Counted from the stretch's first letter, positions 24,944-34,813 are shown. The stretch: DNA of 64,000 bases from Lactococcus taiwanensis (GCF_014905395.1 NZ_BNDT01000006.1:57229-121228), one strand, 5' to 3'. Translations and numbers: made by a program. Notes: generated by a model not told the origin, from the sequence alone.

Positions 24944-26068
24944 ATGTCAAACTCACAACAAATCTTAGATTTCAAAGCGCAGCTAGAACTGCAAGACACT
25001 ACATTTCCAATGCTTCAAATTCTTAATGAAGAAGGAAAAATTGTTGACGAAGAGGGTCTTAAACGTGCAGGACTTTCTGATGAAAAACTCGTTGAACTCT
25101 TTAAAAGCATGCTTTTTGCGCGTCAAGTCGACATTCGTTCCATGAAATTAGCTAAACAAGGACGTATGGGATTCTTTGGACCTCACGCTGGTCAAGAAGC
25201 TTCTCAAATGGCCTCATCATTCGCTTTCACTGACGAAGACTGGCTCTTCCCAGGTTACCGTGACTTGCCACAGATTTACGCAAAAGGTTGGCCAATTTGG
25301 AAAGGTCTTCTTTGGTCTCGTGGACATCAACTTGGTAATGAGTATACTACCGACGACGGTAAACCTGTAAACTCTTGGTTCCCACAAATTATTATTGGCG
25401 CTCAATACGTTGAAGCCGCTGGTGTCGCACTCGGACTAAAAAAACGTAAAAAAGATGCTGTCGCTTTCGTTTACACTGGTGATGGTGGTTCTTCACAAGG
25501 TGATACGTATGAAGGAATTAACTTTGCTGGAGCTTACAAAGCCCCACTTGTTGCCTTTATCCAAAATAACGGCTATGCCATTTCAACGCCTCGTAGTCTC
25601 CAAAGTGCTGCTCCTCATTTAGCTGCTAAAGGTTGGGCCGCAGGTGCTCCTTCGATCGTAGTGGATGGAATGGACGCGATTGCCATGTATCTTGCTTCTA
25701 AAGAAGCGCGTGCTTGGGCAGTAGCTGGAAATGGTCCCGTTGTTATTGAAGCCATTACAAACCGTTTAGAACCACACTCAACAGCCGGTGATGACCCACT
25801 TCGTTATCGTACTAAAGAAGACATTGAAGCTTGGTGGAAAAAAGAACCTCTCGTTCGTATGCGTAATTTCCTGACTGAAAAAGGACTTTGGGATACGGAT
25901 AAAGAGGAAGCTTATATTGCTGAACTTGATGCTCGCATTGATGCTGATATTAAGAAAGCTAATAATGTTGAAAAACAAAAAATTTCTAGCTTCATTAAAA
26001 ATACACTTGAAGTGCCAAGCCAAGCAATGGCAGAACAAATTGCAAAATTTGAAAGCGAGGGCAAATAA
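24944..26068 (+). CDS. pdhA: Pyruvate dehydrogenase E1 alpha subunit
   Basis: 374-residue E1 alpha. The thiamine diphosphate motif GDGGSSQGDTYEGIN through to NN is near residues 178-208, and the HAGQEASQ block marks the family. The ATG at 24944 has AAGGAAA upstream. It forms a heterotetramer with PdhB two bases downstream and decarboxylates pyruvate. Confidence 0.96.
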   Translation: MSNSQQILDFKAQLELQDTTFPMLQILNEEGKIVDEEGLKRAGLSDEKLVELFKSMLFARQVDIRSMKLAKQGRMGFFGPHAGQEASQMASSFAFTDEDWLFPGYRDLPQIYAKGWPIWKGLLWSRGHQLGNEYTTDDGKPVNSWFPQIIIGAQYVEAAGVALGLKKRKKDAVAFVYTGDGGSSQGDTYEGINFAGAYKAPLVAFIQNNGYAISTPRSLQSAAPHLAAKGWAAGAPSIVVDGMDAIAMYLASKEARAWAVAGNGPVVIEAITNRLEPHSTAGDDPLRYRTKEDIEAWWKKEPLVRMRNFLTEKGLWDTDKEEAYIAELDARIDADIKKANNVEKQKISSFIKNTLEVPSQAMAEQIAKFESEGK

Positions 26069-26070
26069 GA

Positions 26071-27051
26071 ATGGCAGTAAAAACTTATATTGCAGCAATT
26101 ACAGAAGCGCTTGATTTGGCGCTCGAAAAAGATAAAGATGCACTCATTTTTGGTGAAGACGTTGGACAAAATGGTGGGGTTTTCCGTGCTACTGATGGTC
26201 TGCAAGCAAAATATGGAGAAGATCGGGTTTTCAATACGCCACTTGCTGAATCAGGAATTGGTGGGATGGCCATTGGTCTTGCAACACAAGGTTTCCACCC
26301 CATTATGGAAATCCAATTCGGAACCTTTATCTTTGAAGTTTTCGACTCAATTGCTGGACAAATGAGCCGGACACGTTATCGTTTTAATAACACACGTTCA
26401 AATAATATTGTCGTGCGTACACCTTATGGAATTGGGACTAAAACGCCTGAAATGCACGCGGATTCAATTGAAGGGTTCTTTTCACAAATCCCCGGAATTC
26501 GTGTTGTAATGCCTTCAAATCCAGCTGATGCTAAAGGATTGTTGCTGGCTTCAATTGAAAATAACGACCCTGTTATTTTCCTTGAAAACCTTCACCTTTA
26601 TCGCTCTCTTAAAGGTGAGGTTCCTGAAGGTTACTATACTACGCCACTTGATACTGCTGCAGTCGCTAAAGAAGGCTCTGATGTTTCAATCATTGCTTAT
26701 GGTGGAACAGTTCCACTTGCTCTTAAAGCAGCTGAACAACTCGAAAAAGATGGAATTAAAGCTGAAGTCCTTGACCTCAGAACAGTTGCTCCTCTTGATA
26801 TTGCCTCAATTGGTAAAACAGTTGAAAAAACTGGGCGTGTGGTCGTTGTTCAAGAAGCTCAACGTACAGCCGGTATCGCAGCGAATGTCATGGCCGAAAT
26901 TTCAGAACGTTTTGTTTTGAACCTTAAAGCACCAATTGGACGTGTTACTGGCCCTGACTCAATTTTCCCATTTGCACAAGCAGAAAATGACTGGGCAGTT
27001 AAAGCTGAAGATATTGTGAATAAAGTTAAAGAGGTGGTTGACTATGACTGA
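26071..27051 (+). CDS. pdhB: Pyruvate dehydrogenase E1 beta subunit
   Basis: 326-residue E1 beta. The conserved FGEDVGQNGGVFRATDGL and the C-terminal transketolase block ending near VTGPDSIFPFAQAE are visible. Its 3' end overlaps the E2 start by eight bases (ATGACTGA), indicating translational coupling. Confidence 0.96.
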   Translation: MAVKTYIAAITEALDLALEKDKDALIFGEDVGQNGGVFRATDGLQAKYGEDRVFNTPLAESGIGGMAIGLATQGFHPIMEIQFGTFIFEVFDSIAGQMSRTRYRFNNTRSNNIVVRTPYGIGTKTPEMHADSIEGFFSQIPGIRVVMPSNPADAKGLLLASIENNDPVIFLENLHLYRSLKGEVPEGYYTTPLDTAAVAKEGSDVSIIAYGGTVPLALKAAEQLEKDGIKAEVLDLRTVAPLDIASIGKTVEKTGRVVVVQEAQRTAGIAANVMAEISERFVLNLKAPIGRVTGPDSIFPFAQAENDWAVKAEDIVNKVKEVVDYD

Positions 27052-28645
27052 GATTTTTAAAATGCCTGATATTGGCGAAGGAATGCACGAAGGAGACATT
27101 GCCAACTGGTTAGTTAAAGTTGGAGATGTTGTTAAAGAAGATGACCCAATTGCTGAAGTACAAAATGATAAACTTATGCAAGAAATTCTCTCTCCTTACT
27201 CTGGGACTGTTACTAAACTATTTGTTGAAGAGGGAACAACCGTAGAAGTTGATGCTCCTTTGGTTGAGTTTGATGGTGACGGTTCAGGCTCTTCTGCAGC
27301 CGCTCCTGCTGCTCAAGAAACAGCTGGTTCTGATACTGCTACAACTGATGCACCTTCTGGAGAAGCTCAAATCTTCACGATGCCTGATATTGGTGAAGGA
27401 ATGCATGAAGGAGATATCGCCAACTGGTTAGTTAAAGTTGGAGACGAAATTAAAGAAGATGATCCTGTTGCAGAGGTTCAAAATGATAAACTCATGCAAG
27501 AAATTCTTTCTCCATATTCTGGAAAAGTCACTAAACTTTTTGTTGAAGCTGGAACAACTGTAGAAGTTGGGGCTCCTTTGATTGAATACAATGGAAATGG
27601 TGAGAGTACAACAACTAATCCTACTCCTACTCCAGCTCAACCACAAACAGCTGAAGCTCCTCAACCCACTCCTGCTGATTCGTCAATGACAAAAACGACT
27701 TCTACTGGACACATCCTTGCGATGCCTTCTGTCCGTCACTACGCTCGTAAAGCAGGGATTGATTTAACACAAGTTCCTGCAACGGGTCGTCATGGTCATA
27801 CCACTTTAGCTGATGTTAAAGCCTTTGAATCTGGCAATGTTGCTCCTGCAGCAAATACAGCATCAGAAGCTGCTCCAGCACCTAAGGCTGATAAACCAGC
27901 AGCTCCTGTTGCTGAAAAAGCGCCAAGCGTTAAAGCAGGGGCTGGTGATCGACGTGAAGCAATGAATCCTACTCGTAAAGTTGTTTCTAAAGTCATGACT
28001 GCTCAACACACACACATTCCACCAGTAACAAACTTTGATCAAGTTGAAGTTTCTAAGTTGGTCAAACATCGTGCAATGTTTAAAGAAATTGCCGCTAAAC
28101 AAGATATCAAATTAACTTATCTTGCTTATGTTGCTAAAGCTTTGGCCACTACTGCTCATAAATTCCCAGATATCAATGCTTCTGTGGATTATGAAAAACA
28201 AGAAATTGTTTATCATGAACACGTTAATGTAGGGATTGCGGTCAATGCTCCAACTGGTTTGTATGTGCCGGTTATTCATGAAGCTGAAAATAAATCAATT
28301 CTTGAAATTGCCAAAGAAATCGCTGAGTTAGCTACTGCTACACGTGAAGGCACATTGAAACCACAACAAATGCAAGGTTCAACTATAACAATTTCAAATA
28401 TTGGCTCTGCGCGTGGCTCATGGTTTACACCTATTATTAATGGTTCTGATGTCATGATTTTGGGACTCGGCTCAATTGTTAAAGAACCAATTGTCAATGG
28501 AGAAGGTGAAATTGTCGTAGGTCAAAATATGAAATTGTCACTAACTTATGACCACCGTTTGATTGATGGCATGTTAGGACAAAGTTCACTTAACTACTTG
28601 AAATCACTTTTGGCTGATCCTGAGTTTATGTTGATGGAGATTTAA
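27044..28645 (+). CDS. pdhC: Dihydrolipoamide acetyltransferase E2 with two lipoyl domains
   Basis: 533-residue E2 core. Two near-identical lipoyl domains each contain QNDKLMQE, with lipoylated Lys43 and Lys150. They are joined by Ala/Thr/Pro-rich linkers, then a peripheral-subunit-binding domain (about 230-265), another linker and the catalytic domain with HRLIDGM. Start at ATG 27044 with GAGGTGG upstream. The lipoyl repeats also match at DNA level, suggesting recent duplication or gene conversion. Confidence 0.96.
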   Translation: MTEIFKMPDIGEGMHEGDIANWLVKVGDVVKEDDPIAEVQNDKLMQEILSPYSGTVTKLFVEEGTTVEVDAPLVEFDGDGSGSSAAAPAAQETAGSDTATTDAPSGEAQIFTMPDIGEGMHEGDIANWLVKVGDEIKEDDPVAEVQNDKLMQEILSPYSGKVTKLFVEAGTTVEVGAPLIEYNGNGESTTTNPTPTPAQPQTAEAPQPTPADSSMTKTTSTGHILAMPSVRHYARKAGIDLTQVPATGRHGHTTLADVKAFESGNVAPAANTASEAAPAPKADKPAAPVAEKAPSVKAGAGDRREAMNPTRKVVSKVMTAQHTHIPPVTNFDQVEVSKLVKHRAMFKEIAAKQDIKLTYLAYVAKALATTAHKFPDINASVDYEKQEIVYHEHVNVGIAVNAPTGLYVPVIHEAENKSILEIAKEIAELATATREGTLKPQQMQGSTITISNIGSARGSWFTPIINGSDVMILGLGSIVKEPIVNGEGEIVVGQNMKLSLTYDHRLIDGMLGQSSLNYLKSLLADPEFMLMEI

Positions 28646-28754
28646 TAGGAAAATAACGAAAACGTCATTTTCCATCAGCTGACAAGTTTTGTCAGCTAGT
28701 TTACAATATTGTCAATCAATTTGACACTAATGTTTACAAGAAAGAGGATATATT

Positions 28755-30173
28755 ATGGTTGTTGGTGCACAAGCAACAGAAGTTGATTTGGTTGTTATTG
28801 GTTCTGGCCCTGGTGGTTATGTTGCTGCCATTCGTGCGGCTGAACTTGGTAAAAAAGTTACAATTATCGAAAAAGATAATGTCGGTGGGGTTTGTTTAAA
28901 TATTGGTTGTATCCCATCAAAAGCATTGATTAATATTGGTCACCATTATCAAGAATCTTTGGAGGCTGCGGAAAAGAAAAATCCTTTCGGACTTTCAATG
29001 AGTAAAGTAGAGCTTGATTGGGCTTCTGCTCAAAAATGGAAACAAGATAAAGTTGTCAACCAGTTGACAGGTGGCGTCAAAATGCTACTTAAAAAACACA
29101 AAGTTGACGTGATTCAAGGAACAGCAGAATTTGTTGACAATAATACAATTAATGTTGAACAAGAAGATGGTTTCCAACTTTTACAATTTAATGATGTGAT
29201 TATCTCTACTGGTTCACGTCCTATCGAAATTCCTTCTTTCCCATTTGGTGGTCGTATTATTGACTCCACTGGTGCTTTGTCACTTCCAGAAGTCCCTAAA
29301 CATTTGATTATTGTTGGGGGAGGAGTTATTGGGTCTGAGCTTGGTGGAGCTTACCGTATGCTCGGTTCGAAGATTACAATCGTTGAAGGATTGGATCACA
29401 TTTTAAATGGGTTTGATAAAGAAATGTCTGATATCATCGCTAATCGCGTGAAATCTGCTGGTTCTGAAATCTTTACTTCAGCAATGGCTAAATCTGCTAC
29501 TCAAACTGATAAAGATGTGACTTTGACGTTTGAAGTGGACGGAAAAGAACAAACAGTGACTGGTGATTACTTACTCGTCTCTGTTGGCCGTCGCCCCAAT
29601 ACTGACTTGATCGGTTTGAACAATACTGATGTTAAGTTGACTGACCGCGGGTTGATTGAGGTTAATGAATCTTATGCAACAAACGTGCCCCACATTTATG
29701 CAATTGGTGACGTAGTGCCTGGTCCAATGCTTGCTCATAAAGCTTCTTTCCAAGCTAAAGTTGCTGCAGCTGCAATTGCTGGCGCTGAAGATGATGTCGA
29801 TTTACACGTGGCTTTACCGGCTGTAGCCTATACGACTACTGAATTGGCAACTGTCGGTGAAACGCCTGAAACAGTGAAAGATCGCAAAGATGTTAAGATT
29901 TCTAAGTTCCCATTTGCTGCAAATGGTCGTGCGATCTCAATGAATGATACCACTGGTTTCTTACGGTTGATTACCGAAACTAAGGAAGGAGCCATCATTG
30001 GAGCGCAAATTGTTGGTCCTGGTGCATCTGACTTAATTTCTGGTTTATCACTAGCGATTGAAAATGGCTTGACTTCTAAAGACATTTCATTGACTATCCA
30101 ACCTCACCCAACACTTGGTGAAGCGATTATGGATACTGCTGAATTGGCTGATGGCTTACCAATCCACGTTTAA
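28755..30173 (+). CDS. pdhD: Dihydrolipoamide dehydrogenase E3
   Basis: 472-residue FAD-dependent E3. The FAD motif GSGPGGYVAA is at about 16-25, redox-active Cys47 and Cys52 lie in GVCLNIGCIPSK, and the catalytic HPT triplet is near the C-terminus. A 109-base gap after pdhC holds a repeat copy (28679-28695) and GTTTACAA sequences but no terminator, so it remains in the operon. Confidence 0.96.
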   Translation: MVVGAQATEVDLVVIGSGPGGYVAAIRAAELGKKVTIIEKDNVGGVCLNIGCIPSKALINIGHHYQESLEAAEKKNPFGLSMSKVELDWASAQKWKQDKVVNQLTGGVKMLLKKHKVDVIQGTAEFVDNNTINVEQEDGFQLLQFNDVIISTGSRPIEIPSFPFGGRIIDSTGALSLPEVPKHLIIVGGGVIGSELGGAYRMLGSKITIVEGLDHILNGFDKEMSDIIANRVKSAGSEIFTSAMAKSATQTDKDVTLTFEVDGKEQTVTGDYLLVSVGRRPNTDLIGLNNTDVKLTDRGLIEVNESYATNVPHIYAIGDVVPGPMLAHKASFQAKVAAAAIAGAEDDVDLHVALPAVAYTTTELATVGETPETVKDRKDVKISKFPFAANGRAISMNDTTGFLRLITETKEGAIIGAQIVGPGASDLISGLSLAIENGLTSKDISLTIQPHPTLGEAIMDTAELADGLPIHV

Positions 30174-30180
30174 TAAAATT

Positions 30181-30213
30181 AAAAAACACTGACAGAGCTG
30201 TCAGTGTTTTTTT
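30181..30213. terminator. Terminator of the pdh operon, made from the dispersed repeat
   Basis: AAAAAACACTGACAG-ag-CTGTCAGTGTTTTTT. The core is a perfect copy of the CTGACAGAGCTGTCAG repeat extended by A/T arms. Confidence 0.9.
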
Positions 30214-30256
30214 ATAGTAAATTTTGTTAAAGCTCATCCCCTTAAAAAGTTTTCCC

Positions 30257-30299
30257 TGTGGATAATTTTATTAGGAAAAGATTTTTGATCTTATCCACA
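30257..30299. promoter_or_regulatory. Inverted pair of perfect DnaA boxes far from oriC
   Basis: TGTGGATAA (30257-30265) and TTATCCACA (30291-30299) face each other over 25 bases. They lie between pdhD and the recO stop codon, about 33 kb from oriC. Both match the DnaA consensus exactly; the flanking C/G extends the palindrome. Confidence 0.7.
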
Positions 30300-30302
30300 G
30301 GT

Positions 30303-31064
30303 TCATTTCATAATATCCGCCCACGAACCTGGCTGCATGGAGTCCAAAAATTTCTTCGCCTTGAGATGAATACCCACATATTCATCATAGATCCCATCAA
30401 TGAATTGCCGAATTTTTAATTTCATATCTGCTTTTATCGAGATTTTTTTGAGTTCATCTAAAGATATTTCTTGAAAAAGATTGACCAAATAAATCACATT
30501 CGGGTCAAGATGGCTCCGCCGTAAATCTTCATCAAAATGCCGGGAGCAAAGACAGCCACTAAATTTATAAGAAAAATCAAATGGTCCTCTAGTAGTATGA
30601 CAAAACGCACATTCTGCAAAATTTAAAGAAACTCCAAATCGATTAAGAATTTGTAGCTCAAATATATTAGTAATAACTTCCATATCAAAACCTTGATCTA
30701 AGAGCTCTAGACTTCTGATAAGAAATGCATAAAGGGCCGGATCATAATGATTGTCACTAATGGCTGCATCAGCCAAGCTTATCAGATAAGAGGCATGCGC
30801 ATTGACAAAAATGTCAGCAGCAATATTTTTGTAAGTGATTACTTCACTCACATCATCAATAAATGAGAAGCCTTCATCATTTATTGTCGCCGTAATTTGA
30901 GCAGTTGAAAAAGCCTGTAAAGAACTAGCATAGCGCGACTTACCAAAATTTTTAACAAAGAACATTCTCTTCCCAAACGATTCGGTGAACACTTTAACTA
31001 ATTTATCTTTTTCTTTATAATTCCGACTGTAAAGCACTAATCCCCGGGTTTCAGCATCGCGCAT
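30303..31064 (-). CDS. recO: DNA repair protein RecO
   Basis: 253-residue RecO, a RecFOR mediator loading RecA at gaps. The N-terminal OB fold shows TRGLVLYSRNYKEKDKLVKVFT, and a zinc-finger-like set (CAFCH, CLCSRH) lies around 145-180. AGGAGAAAA precedes the ATG. It lies downstream of araT, as in streptococci. Confidence 0.92.
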   Translation of the reverse strand: MRDAETRGLVLYSRNYKEKDKLVKVFTESFGKRMFFVKNFGKSRYASSLQAFSTAQITATINDEGFSFIDDVSEVITYKNIAADIFVNAHASYLISLADAAISDNHYDPALYAFLIRSLELLDQGFDMEVITNIFELQILNRFGVSLNFAECAFCHTTRGPFDFSYKFSGCLCSRHFDEDLRRSHLDPNVIYLVNLFQEISLDELKKISIKADMKLKIRQFIDGIYDEYVGIHLKAKKFLDSMQPGSWADIMK

Positions 31065-31181
31065 TCTTTTTCTCCTTTACTAATTTCACTTCATTATATC
31101 AAAAAAATCATTGACAATTCTTGGTTTTGTCAGTGATTTTTCTCTGAAAATATTTTACTGACAGCTCTGTCAGTAATTTTT

Positions 31182-32357
31182 TTAGGAGCGTTTTTGAGTG
31201 ATATAATCCGTCAAACGAGCCAATGCTTGCTCAATCACAACCATTGAAGTTGCATAAGATAAGCGGACAAATCCTTCACCGTACTGACCAAAAGCGATCC
31301 CAGGAATAATAGCAACCGCTTTTTCTTTTGCAAAATCCACAGCAAATTTGAATGAATCTTGTTCTAAATCAGCTGGAATTTTTGCAAAAATGTAGAAAGC
31401 TCCATCTGGTTCAATAATTTTAAAACCAAGGGCTGACATCTTTTCAATAATATAATCACGACGTTTAAGATATTCTTTTTTCATCGGAAGAGCATCATCA
31501 GCACCATTTTTCAAAGCTTCAATCGCTGCAAACTGTGACTGAGTTGAAGCCGAAGTCACCAAATATTGGTGAGTCTTAATAATCTGGGCCACTAATTTAC
31601 GCGCTGCAAAGATTAATCCAATCCGCCAACCAGTCATCGCATGCGATTTTGATAAACCATTAAGAACGATGGTTTGCTCAGGTGCATATTCAGCAATTGA
31701 AACATGCGGTTGGTCAGTGTAATTTAATTCAGAATAAACTTCATCAGCAATCACAAATACTTCATGCTTTTTCAAAACTTCAGCTAAAGCCTTAATTTGC
31801 TCCCGATTATAAGTTACCCCTGTAGGATTTGCTGGGTAATTCAAAATAACAGCCTTAACTTTTCCCTCACGCTCGACAATCGCTTGTTCAAGCATCTCAG
31901 GCGTGAGAACAAAATCATTAGCTCTTGTATCAATTTCAACCAAAGAACCGCCAGCAAGCGTAATTAATGGCTCATAACCAGGATATGCAGGCGCAGGAAT
32001 CAAAACTTCATCACCAGCAACCAAAATTGACAATAAAACACTAGAAATGGCTTCCGTTACGCCAACAGTAACTAAAATTTCATCTTCTGCTGCATAAGAT
32101 AAACCATATTTTTTATTCATAAATTCACTAGCTGCCTGACGTAGTTCTAGTAAACCAGCCATTCCAGTATAATGACTTTGATTGTTTTCGATTGCCGCAA
32201 TCCCTGCTTGTTTAACATGCTCAGGCGTATAAAAATCAGGTTCTCCCAAAGTCAACTTAATAATATCAGGAATAGATGAAACTTGTTGGTCAAACTGACG
32301 AATCAATGATATAGCAATACGATCCAGATTAGGGTTAAATTTTTGCGTTAAGTTCAT
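31182..32357 (-). CDS. araT: Aromatic amino acid aminotransferase
   Basis: 391-residue PLP-dependent class I aminotransferase. The PLP lysine lies in NGLSKSHAMTGWRIG and the NPTG block in YPANPTGVTYN. The start MNLTQKFNPNLDRIAIS and its place upstream of recO match lactococcal/streptococcal AraT, which transaminates aromatic amino acids. AAAGGAGA precedes the ATG at 32357. A repeat copy (31158-31173) lies after the stop. Confidence 0.88.
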   Translation of the reverse strand: MNLTQKFNPNLDRIAISLIRQFDQQVSSIPDIIKLTLGEPDFYTPEHVKQAGIAAIENNQSHYTGMAGLLELRQAASEFMNKKYGLSYAAEDEILVTVGVTEAISSVLLSILVAGDEVLIPAPAYPGYEPLITLAGGSLVEIDTRANDFVLTPEMLEQAIVEREGKVKAVILNYPANPTGVTYNREQIKALAEVLKKHEVFVIADEVYSELNYTDQPHVSIAEYAPEQTIVLNGLSKSHAMTGWRIGLIFAARKLVAQIIKTHQYLVTSASTQSQFAAIEALKNGADDALPMKKEYLKRRDYIIEKMSALGFKIIEPDGAFYIFAKIPADLEQDSFKFAVDFAKEKAVAIIPGIAFGQYGEGFVRLSYATSMVVIEQALARLTDYITQKRS

Positions 32358-32440
32358 ATGTTCTCCTTTGTGCGCTAGTTTCGCTAAAAACATTGACCTT
32401 ATTATAGCTTTTTTTCAGAAAATTTTCATCAATTATTGGA

Positions 32441-32980
32441 TTAAATGCCACTAAATTTTTGTACTTTTAACTTATTGTCATCACGGATAAAACTCCACCG
32501 TTGGACATATATCACTTTCATTGGCGGAGCCTTGCTTGGGCCTTTAATCATATGGTCAAGCATTCTAGTCCTCGTTACACTAGGATAATAATACCACTCT
32601 TCTGGATAATCCGTTACTGTAGTTGCCACAACCGTAACCTTTACAGAAATCTTTCCTTTTCTTTTTTGTGAAGCAATCAGGCCCGCCACATCTTGGACCT
32701 TTAAAGTCACCTTTTTACCATCAAAACCTAGAGTCGTCAAATGTCTCTCATGTTTTTTCATGAGTGCTGGCGTATAATACTGCTGAGCATCTACTAAATT
32801 TTTCTGATTCCAAGACTCGAGCACAGCAATAATAATTTGCTCAAGTTCCTCTATTGAATTTTGCTCTCCCACAAAACTTTTCTCTGTAAAAGGTTTTAAG
32901 CCAAAAAGTTGAACCCATATAATCGGGAAAAATGAAATGAAAATTAATATTACAGCAGTAAATAGTGGTAAAACCATCAT
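32441..32980 (-). CDS. Membrane-anchored protein of unknown function
   Basis: About 179 residues: one N-terminal membrane segment, then an extracellular domain with a Tim44/SnoaL-like flavour (EELEQIIIAVLESWNQKN, YYTPALMKKHERHL, VIYVQRWSFIRD). The start at 32980 (or the next ATG at 32977) is supported by AGAGGT. Function not recognised. Confidence 0.65.
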   Translation of the reverse strand: MMVLPLFTAVILIFISFFPIIWVQLFGLKPFTEKSFVGEQNSIEELEQIIIAVLESWNQKNLVDAQQYYTPALMKKHERHLTTLGFDGKKVTLKVQDVAGLIASQKRKGKISVKVTVVATTVTDYPEEWYYYPSVTRTRMLDHMIKGPSKAPPMKVIYVQRWSFIRDDNKLKVQKFSGI

Positions 32981-33069
32981 TACGACCTCTATTTTTAGAT
33001 CTACCAAGCCTAATTTTAAGTTTTTAAATAAAATAAAAGCCCAGTTACCTGGACTTTATGTCTTGATGA

Positions 33070-33142
33070 TGCCCCCTGTTGGACTCGAACCAACGACCCA
33101 TAGATTAAGAGTCTACTGCTCTACCAACTGAGCTAAGGAGGC
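33070..33142 (-). tRNA. tRNA-Lys (CTT)
   Basis: Cloverleaf with GCCTCCT/AGGGGGC acceptor, anticodon loop CTCTTAA and T-loop GTTCGAGT. CCA is not encoded. Confidence 0.95.
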
Positions 33143-33353
33143 CTATAACAATAAGAAATGTCTTCACAAGACTTACTCTATTATTTTACGCCTTTTCGAC
33201 TAAAAATGCAAGAATTTTTGTTAGATAAGCCCCTATAGTGCTGATAACGTAAAATGAGATTGAATCTTTAACTATTTCAGGACACTATGCTTTACATCAG
33301 GACAATAACCCTCGTCGTCCTTTACACGCCTATCTCTTAAGTTTTCAAGACAA

Positions 33354-33554
33354 CAAAAAAACACTGATTGAATGCCGTATGCTCTTCCGTGTATTGAACC
33401 CGCCAAAACGCCAGGTGGGTGTTCTCGCTTCAAGTCAGCTTCCCCTACTTTCGTTCGAGGTATTACGCTATTGAATGTCTCATGAACCCCTATGCAATAC
33501 AAATATAGTCGGTCAAAAAAATGAAAGAGCTCGCACATTCCAGTGCTTTTCTAT
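33354..33554 (-). ncRNA. Structured ncRNA of about 200 nt, 6S-RNA-like architecture
   Basis: A consensus promoter drives a transcript with paired ends: GCACUGGAAUG at 5' and CAUUC..CAGUG at 3', then a seven-U tail (plus A-run 33355-33361). Inside, GCUCUUUC pairs with GGAAGAGC, then comes a large bulge, then GUAUUG with CAAUAC, and an apical arm closed by GGGGUUC/GAACACCC. One long rod with an internal bubble and this size suggests 6S RNA, but I could not confirm it by alignment. The overlapping 88-codon ORF has no family features. The rest of 33143-33655 shows no gene; a TGGAGG/CCTCCA hairpin lies at 33630-33647. Confidence 0.55.
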
Positions 33555-33560
33555 GCTTCT

Positions 33561-33589
33561 ATATTAACACTTTATCCTAATTTTTTCAA
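33561..33589 (-). promoter_or_regulatory. Promoter of the structured ncRNA
   Basis: Minus strand TTGAAA (33584-33589), 17-bp spacer, TAATAT (33561-33566). Confidence 0.7.
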
Positions 33590-33655
33590 GTGGAAACGGT
33601 TTAATTTACCTTTTGTATTCAACGTTCCTTGGAGGAGATGACCTCCAGCGCTATC

Positions 33656-34813
33656 TTATTTTTTGTATTTTTTTACGATGTTTTCTATTTCGTGGAGGAG
33701 TTGTGGATCACTTAGCCCCGTCACCTCTTTGATAACTTGTAGTAAATCAGTAGTTGCTATTTTTTTCTGAAGCTCTACGGCTTGCACATCTTGATCATCT
33801 TGATAAGCAAAAATCTTACCTACAACATCAAGATGTGCAGTATAGTTAAGACCTCGCTCCTTTAGTTCTCGGATAGGACGGATAAAACGTTCATCGTAGC
33901 CTAATTTACGGATGGGTGTACGTCCTACACGTGAAACTTCATCCACAATTTCCGGATTTGCAAAACGTGAGATAATCACTTTATGGTACTCTAATAGACT
34001 TTCCTGTGTAAAATAGCTCCCCCATTTTGCTAGAAGGAGTGCTCTCGTTTCTGCTTGTACGTCTTTGAGGGCTTGAAGCACTTCTTTATGCTGTAAACCT
34101 TCCAAAATCGTAGGGTAGCCTTTGTATGCGCTATTGTAGGCAACAGTTGCATGCCCAGAGTTGACTGAAAAGAGTTTACGCTCAATAAAAGGTTCTAAAT
34201 CTGTGGCATAGTGCACTCCTTCAAGTTTAAAGCTAGTGTTCTTTAACTGACTTTCATCAATGACCCACTCACGAAAAGGTTCTACTTCCACGTAGAGTAC
34301 ATCGGTATGGTGTTGGCCGGGAACGATACGATCAACTGCAGCATTGGGAAATCCAATGTACTGTGACACATAGGTTTTATCTTCATCTGATAAATATTCA
34401 GCTACCTTTTCACCTAAAAATTCAGAGCCTCCAATCATATTTTCGCAAGCTAAGAAATCAAGAGGACTTTGCTTACCAGAAGTTCTACGTCCTTGAATGC
34501 CCTGAGCGATAAGTTCTGCAATATATGGTAAGATATTTGGACCAATCGCTGTAGTCACAAGATCAGCTTCAGCGATAGCTTTTACGACTTGTTGAGGGTC
34601 TTGCCCATTATTAATCCCTTGAACATTTGTAATCTCAATTTTTTCATGCTCAGGGCTTGCTAAACCAATTTCGTAAGCATGTCGTTCATTAAGCGCATCA
34701 ATGACGGATGCGTTCATATCAACAAAAGTAATTTCAAATCCATTTTTGTTTAAAATTTCACCGATAAAACCACGTCCAATATTTCCTGCTCCAAAATGTA
34801 CTGCTTTTTTCAT
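33656..34813 (-). CDS. mtlD: Mannitol-1-phosphate 5-dehydrogenase
   Basis: 385-residue polyol dehydrogenase oxidising mannitol-1-phosphate to fructose-6-phosphate. The Rossmann motif HFGAGNIGRGFIGE is at 6-19, and the catalytic lysine/His region is ERKLFSVNSGHATVAY. AAGGAGAT precedes the ATG. It is the last mtl gene, separated from mtlF by a hairpin and a cre site, so it has some independent expression. Confidence 0.95.
   Translation of the reverse strand: MKKAVHFGAGNIGRGFIGEILNKNGFEITFVDMNASVIDALNERHAYEIGLASPEHEKIEITNVQGINNGQDPQQVVKAIAEADLVTTAIGPNILPYIAELIAQGIQGRRTSGKQSPLDFLACENMIGGSEFLGEKVAEYLSDEDKTYVSQYIGFPNAAVDRIVPGQHHTDVLYVEVEPFREWVIDESQLKNTSFKLEGVHYATDLEPFIERKLFSVNSGHATVAYNSAYKGYPTILEGLQHKEVLQALKDVQAETRALLLAKWGSYFTQESLLEYHKVIISRFANPEIVDEVSRVGRTPIRKLGYDERFIRPIRELKERGLNYTAHLDVVGKIFAYQDDQDVQAVELQKKIATTDLLQVIKEVTGLSDPQLLHEIENIVKKYKK

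Noticed and set aside
27059..27580. Long direct DNA repeat
   Set aside because: It is the duplicated lipoyl domain of pdhC, not a mobile or regulatory repeat.
33272..33538. 88-codon minus-strand ORF
   Set aside because: It lies within and beyond a region with its own promoter, paired ends and terminator typical of a structured RNA; the protein has no family features and there is no good ribosome binding site.
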